Assembly (NCBI GenBank): GCA_963800725.1
Contig: CAWDCE010000020.1
Coordinates: 1 to 64,000 of the forward strand
Length of the DNA stretch: 64,000 nucleotides
Direction of reading: 5' to 3'
From: Bog-473 sp963800725
Lineage (GTDB): Bacteria; Actinomycetota; Acidimicrobiia; Acidimicrobiales; RAAP-2
Of this stretch, positions 60,847-64,000 are shown piece by piece. Made by a program: the position numbers and the translations under genes. Every line of letters begins with the position of its first letter. The stretch's first letter is position 1. The notes under the pieces were generated by a model that was not told the DNA's origin, did not search any database, and was given only the letters and a program-made list of their open reading frames with translations.

Positions 60847-61685
60847 AGCGCGAGCCGATTGCCTTGGCTTCGGCGACCGCCCTGGTCACCGGCGCGGGAA
60901 GTGGGATCGGCCAAGCCACCGCCCTCGCACTGGCCGCCAAAGGAGCAACGCTGGTGTGCGCCGACATCAATGAGGCCGCCGCACACGCAACCGCGGCGGC
61001 GTGCGCCAAGCAGTCCGCGCAGCGAGGAGTGCAGCGGGACCACGGCGCCTACGGGCTCGACGTCGCCGACCGTGCCGCGGTCGACGCCATCGCCGTCAAC
61101 GTGGCCAAGGATCATGAAACCGTGACGATTCTGATCAACAACGCGGGAGTCGGCATGACCGGCTCGTTCGTGGATATGACCCCACAAGACTGGACGTTCA
61201 TCCGCTCGGTAAATCTTGACGGGGTGGTCAACTGCTGCTCGGCCTTTGCTCCAGCGATGTTGGCGCGAGGCCATGGCCACGTCGTCAATATCTCCTCTGG
61301 GCTGGGTTTCACCCCGACCGCAAATGAGTCCGCCTACGGGACGACGAAGGCCGCGGTATTGCATCTGAGCCGGTGTCTGCGGGCCGATTGGGCCTCGCGG
61401 GGGGTCGGGGTGACCGCCATCTGTCCCGGCTTCATCAACACCCCCATTGGGGAATCGACCCGCTTCGCTGGGGGCCTCGAGGATCCAGCCGCGCGGGCCC
61501 AGATCATCGCGACCTTCAAACGCGGTCACGCCCCCGAGAAGGTCGCGAATGCCGTGGTGGCCGCCATCGTCGCCAATCGAGCCATGGTCGCCGTTGGATG
61601 GGAGGCGGTCCTCGGGTGGTACGCCCATCGCCTGGCGCCCTCGATCGTCCAGCAAAGCTTCGCTCGACTCACCGCCCGCCGATGA
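60843..61685 (+). CDS. short-chain dehydrogenase/reductase (SDR)
   Basis: The classical SDR pattern is complete: TALVTGAGSGIGQATALALA (cofactor), ILINNAGVGMTG (NNAG), VVNISSGLGFTP (catalytic Ser) and SAYGTTKAAVLHLSRCL (YxxxK), with ICPGFINTPIGEST after it. ADIN after beta-2 suggests NAD preference. It has 280 residues and is intact. It is coupled by ATGA overlaps to the monooxygenase upstream and the hydrolase downstream. An alcohol-ketone step feeding the Baeyer-Villiger enzyme would make sense. Confidence 0.92.
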   Translation: MKREPIALASATALVTGAGSGIGQATALALAAKGATLVCADINEAAAHATAAACAKQSAQRGVQRDHGAYGLDVADRAAVDAIAVNVAKDHETVTILINNAGVGMTGSFVDMTPQDWTFIRSVNLDGVVNCCSAFAPAMLARGHGHVVNISSGLGFTPTANESAYGTTKAAVLHLSRCLRADWASRGVGVTAICPGFINTPIGESTRFAGGLEDPAARAQIIATFKRGHAPEKVANAVVAAIVANRAMVAVGWEAVLGWYAHRLAPSIVQQSFARLTARR

Positions 61686-62714
61686 AATTAGGAATGGAGA
61701 CCATGACCTCCCCCCAACCAACTCCACCGCGACCCAATCATCGCGCCCGCAACGTCACCCTCGCCGTGGCCGCAGCGGCCGCAATCGGCGCCATCGCCTA
61801 CCGAAAGGCCAAGGGCGCGGCGCCGCAGCAAGACCAAAGTGGTCCCTCCTTCGAGGGACCGGCTGCCGCCGCCCTCGGTTGGGGCGACGTTGAAGTCGAG
61901 GGTCCGACGACCATCTCGACGCCTGATGGAGCCAACTTGGCCGTCTGGGAGGTCGGCAGCGGACCAACGGTGGTGCTCCCCCACTGCTGGGGGTGCAGCC
62001 ACGCCATTTGGATCCCCGTCGCCCGTCGATTGGTCGAATCGGGTCACCGAGTCGTTCTCTACGACCAGCGGGGCCACGGCGAGTCGACCCGCGGCACCGC
62101 ACCGCTCGACCTGGTGACACTGGCTCATGATCTGACCCACGTCCTCGAAGCCAAAGAAGTGCGCGACACGGTGGTCGCTGGTCACTCCATGGGTGGCATG
62201 GCGATCATGGCGCTGGCCACGTACCGCCCCGAGGTGCTGCGCGAACGGGCCCGGGCCATTGTCTTGGTGGCGACAGCGGCAGCCGAATCGGGGGCAAAGT
62301 CGGACCGAGCCAATCAGATCGGGGTCCAGATCATGGGATCGCCGCTCACCTCGCGGGTGCTGGGCACCCGGCAGGGCTATGGCATCGTCCGCGGCAGCGT
62401 TCGGCGACGATGCGGTCCGGGCTCAGGTGGAGTTGACCCGCACCCTTTTCGCCAATTGCGACCCCAAGGTGCGCGCCGGTTTCTTGGCGTCGATGAACGA
62501 AATGAATCTGCTCGAGGGAATTGCCACGATTGGGGTGCCGACCACGGTCGTGGTAGGTACCAAAGACACCCTGACGCCCCCGGCGCGCTCGGACGCGCTG
62601 GTCGAGGCCATAGCGGGGGCACAGCTCGTCCGGCTCGAAGGTCGGGGCCACATGCTGCCGCTCGAGGACCCCGCTGCGGTCACCGACGAGATCCTGCGCG
62701 CCGTCAAAGGCTGA
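61682..62714 (+). CDS. alpha/beta hydrolase (esterase-like), one frameshift
   Basis: A short N-terminal hydrophobic segment (NVTLAVAAAAAIGAIAYRKA) precedes an alpha/beta-hydrolase: GPTVVLPHCWGCSHAIWIPV, LYDQRGHGESTRG, nucleophile VVAGHSMGGMAIMAL, acid in VVVGTKDTLTPPARSDAL and His in RLEGRGHMLPLEDPA. An indel near 62,400 joins two frames. ATG 61682 overlaps the SDR stop; ATG 61703 with GGAG nearby is an alternative. In this operon it could hydrolyse the ester made by the monooxygenase. Confidence 0.87.
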
Positions 62715-62866
62715 GGTCACTCGCTGATCCCCCTCGGGCAGTTGGGACCGCCATCGCCTCCCCCGCCCGGCGTTCGGTGGGTGATGTCGGCGTCGGATGA
62801 CTGCGGGCACGGACCCGGTGGAGAAAGGTCCCAAGAGCAAAGAGGGCGCCGATAGTGTGAAGCTCG

Positions 62867-63808
62867 GTGAGCGGAACGGTCAGAATTCAGACGGTCCGCT
62901 ACGGCGGTGAGGGTCGATCCTTGTTGCGGCTGATGACCTCGATCGCCGCCGCAGGCGCGGTGGCCCGTGAACGCCAGGCCATCGATTCGATTGTCGTTGC
63001 GCTCGGCGACTGCGGCGCTCCAGAGAGCAGCGACGCCGTCTTGGACGAGGACAGTGCCAAAGAGATGAATGCCACCCTCGCTGCAGCGGACGTTGCGTTC
63101 GAGTACACGGCCTTCGGCGAGAACCTCGGGCACGGTGGCGGGCAGAACCGCCTCGCCGCATTCGCCACTGAGCACAACTCCGCACCGGACTACGTCATGG
63201 TGTTGAACCCCGATACCTACCTCGCCCCCACCGCCCTCGCGGAATTGTTCTCCGTGCTCGGCACGAATCGGAGCGTCGGCATCGCCGAAGCACGCCAAAT
63301 CCCCCTCGAGCACCCGAAGTCCTTCGATCTGCGGACCGGGGAAACCGCCTGGGCCAGTGGCTTCGCCATGGGCCTCCCCTTCGACCTGTTCTCCTCGCTC
63401 AACGGGTTCGATCCCGCCTTTTTCTTGCATGGCGACGACGTGGATCTGTCGTGGCGGGTTCGCATGCGGGGCCGCACCATCCGCCACGTGGTGAGTGCCG
63501 CGATCTTTCACGATAAGCGGCCCGGCGCCCACGGGTATCCCCAAGGATCTGATGCGGAGGAATTTCACGGGACGCTGGCGCACCTATTGCTGGCCCATCG
63601 CGCCGAACGGCCCGATGTGATCGCCGCCGCACTCGAACGCGCCGACGCCGGCAATGTCCAGCACCGCAACGGGGCGGACGAATTTCGACGCCGCCAGGCA
63701 ACCGGCGACTTGCCCGCGACCTACCGCTCCTCGCTCGGGGTCAGCGCCGATGTCGTGCGAAGTGTGGTCGCACTCGATGGGGTGACCTATGGCGCCCACC
63801 GGTTCTAA
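62867..63808 (+). CDS. family 2 glycosyltransferase (rhamnosyltransferase-like)
   Basis: The core GT2 fold has the nucleotide-sugar site YVMVLNPDTYLAPTALAELF and the acceptor region FDPAFFLHGDDVDLSWRVRM, as in WbbL-type rhamnosyltransferases, with ENLGHGGGQNRLAAFA before it. The first strand (TVRIQTVRYGGEGRSLLRL) is less canonical. 313 residues, intact, GTG start. It probably adds a sugar to a cell-surface glycan. The methyltransferase gene follows within a few bases. Confidence 0.82.
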   Translation: MSGTVRIQTVRYGGEGRSLLRLMTSIAAAGAVARERQAIDSIVVALGDCGAPESSDAVLDEDSAKEMNATLAAADVAFEYTAFGENLGHGGGQNRLAAFATEHNSAPDYVMVLNPDTYLAPTALAELFSVLGTNRSVGIAEARQIPLEHPKSFDLRTGETAWASGFAMGLPFDLFSSLNGFDPAFFLHGDDVDLSWRVRMRGRTIRHVVSAAIFHDKRPGAHGYPQGSDAEEFHGTLAHLLLAHRAERPDVIAAALERADAGNVQHRNGADEFRRRQATGDLPATYRSSLGVSADVVRSVVALDGVTYGAHRF

Positions 63809-63812
63809 CGAG

Positions 63813-64000
63813 ATGGGCCCAACCCCGCTCGATCCGCCCGAAGCCGATCCGGCCCCGACCTACCGATTTTCTTTTTCATGGGAGAGCCCCTACGGCCATG
63901 CCGTACGCCTGGTCGAAGCGCACGCCCCCGAAGGTCTCGTCCTCGATCTCGGCTGCGGCTACGGCGCCGTCGGCGAAATCTTGGTGCAACAGGGCCGCCA
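63813..64000 (+). CDS. class I SAM-dependent methyltransferase, 3' end outside window
   Basis: Only about 62 residues are present: FSFSWESPYGHAVRLVEAHA then motif I LVLDLGCGYGAVGEILVQQG, which binds SAM. ATG 63813 lies 4 bases after the glycosyltransferase stop; an in-frame ATG at 63789 would overlap it by 20 bases. Its place after a GT2 gene suggests glycan or lipid-sugar modification. Confidence 0.7.
   Translation, partial: MGPTPLDPPEADPAPTYRFSFSWESPYGHAVRLVEAHAPEGLVLDLGCGYGAVGEILVQQGR

Overview
The window is high-GC bacterial DNA made of two blocks that do not appear to come from the same genome. Bases 1 to about 15,888 look like an alphaproteobacterium, probably Acetobacteraceae-like. 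This block holds a CYTH-CHAD protein, a fused Rieske/ferredoxin-reductase, a Tat-exported LLM flavin enzyme, a RibA with a degenerate N-terminal half, an mprF-acvB operon, and a dispersed palindrome seen only here. Bases from about 15,888 to the end look like an actinobacterium, most plausibly Acidimicrobiia. The strongest sign is the gene order yebC-ruvCAB-yajC-secD-secF-relA-hisS-aspS-rarA-alaS-ruvX-mltG-aroE on the minus strand, which is the known actinobacterial arrangement. At the boundary a substrate-binding protein gene (plus strand) and a polyprenol-phosphate glycosyltransferase gene (minus strand) both lose their 3' ends at the same few bases. I read this as a chimeric contig join rather than biology.

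Reading frames are broken by single-base indels in at least twenty otherwise well conserved genes on both sides, including essential ones (alaS, aspS, relA, secF, yebC). This fits uncorrected long-read consensus errors better than pseudogenes. Gene limits below are therefore given for the reconstructed gene, joined across frames.

Layout, left block: HAD hydrolase (cut by the window edge), CYTH-CHAD, small ORFs, Rieske-reductase, PfpI-like amidotransferase, LLM oxidoreductase, L,D-transpeptidase, ribA, then mprF-acvB (synthesis/flipping and hydrolysis of aminoacyl-phosphatidylglycerol), a D-2-hydroxyacid dehydrogenase and the truncated amino-acid-type binding protein.

Layout, right block: 15.9-24 kb carries envelope and metabolic genes (polyprenol-phosphate glycosyltransferase, AI-2E-type permease, LPG-flippase-like membrane protein, cupin, hydrolases, DUF2277, Gfo/Idh dehydrogenase, methyltransferase). 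From 23.4 to 32.2 kb come ppk, FtsW/RodA-family genes, a bifunctional-nuclease-domain protein, an MscS channel and a secreted CAP/TIG/repeat protein. From 32.2 to 59 kb lies the conserved translation, recombination and secretion cluster, with three interruptions: a very large secreted protein (M91-like zinc protease, degenerate matrixin-like region and ricin-type repeats) between alaS and rarA, a GNAT acetyltransferase, and a two-component system preceded by a candidate structured RNA. From 59.2 to 62.7 kb is a translationally coupled operon of a Baeyer-Villiger-type monooxygenase, an SDR and an alpha/beta hydrolase. The right edge begins what looks like a glycan locus (family 2 glycosyltransferase and a methyltransferase).

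The most notable objects are the large secreted protein at 37.5-41.6 kb, the candidate RNA at about 53.0 kb, the surface protein at 30.0-32.2 kb, and the chimeric join, which must be resolved before any left-right linkage is believed. I found no CRISPR array, insertion sequence, rRNA or tRNA.
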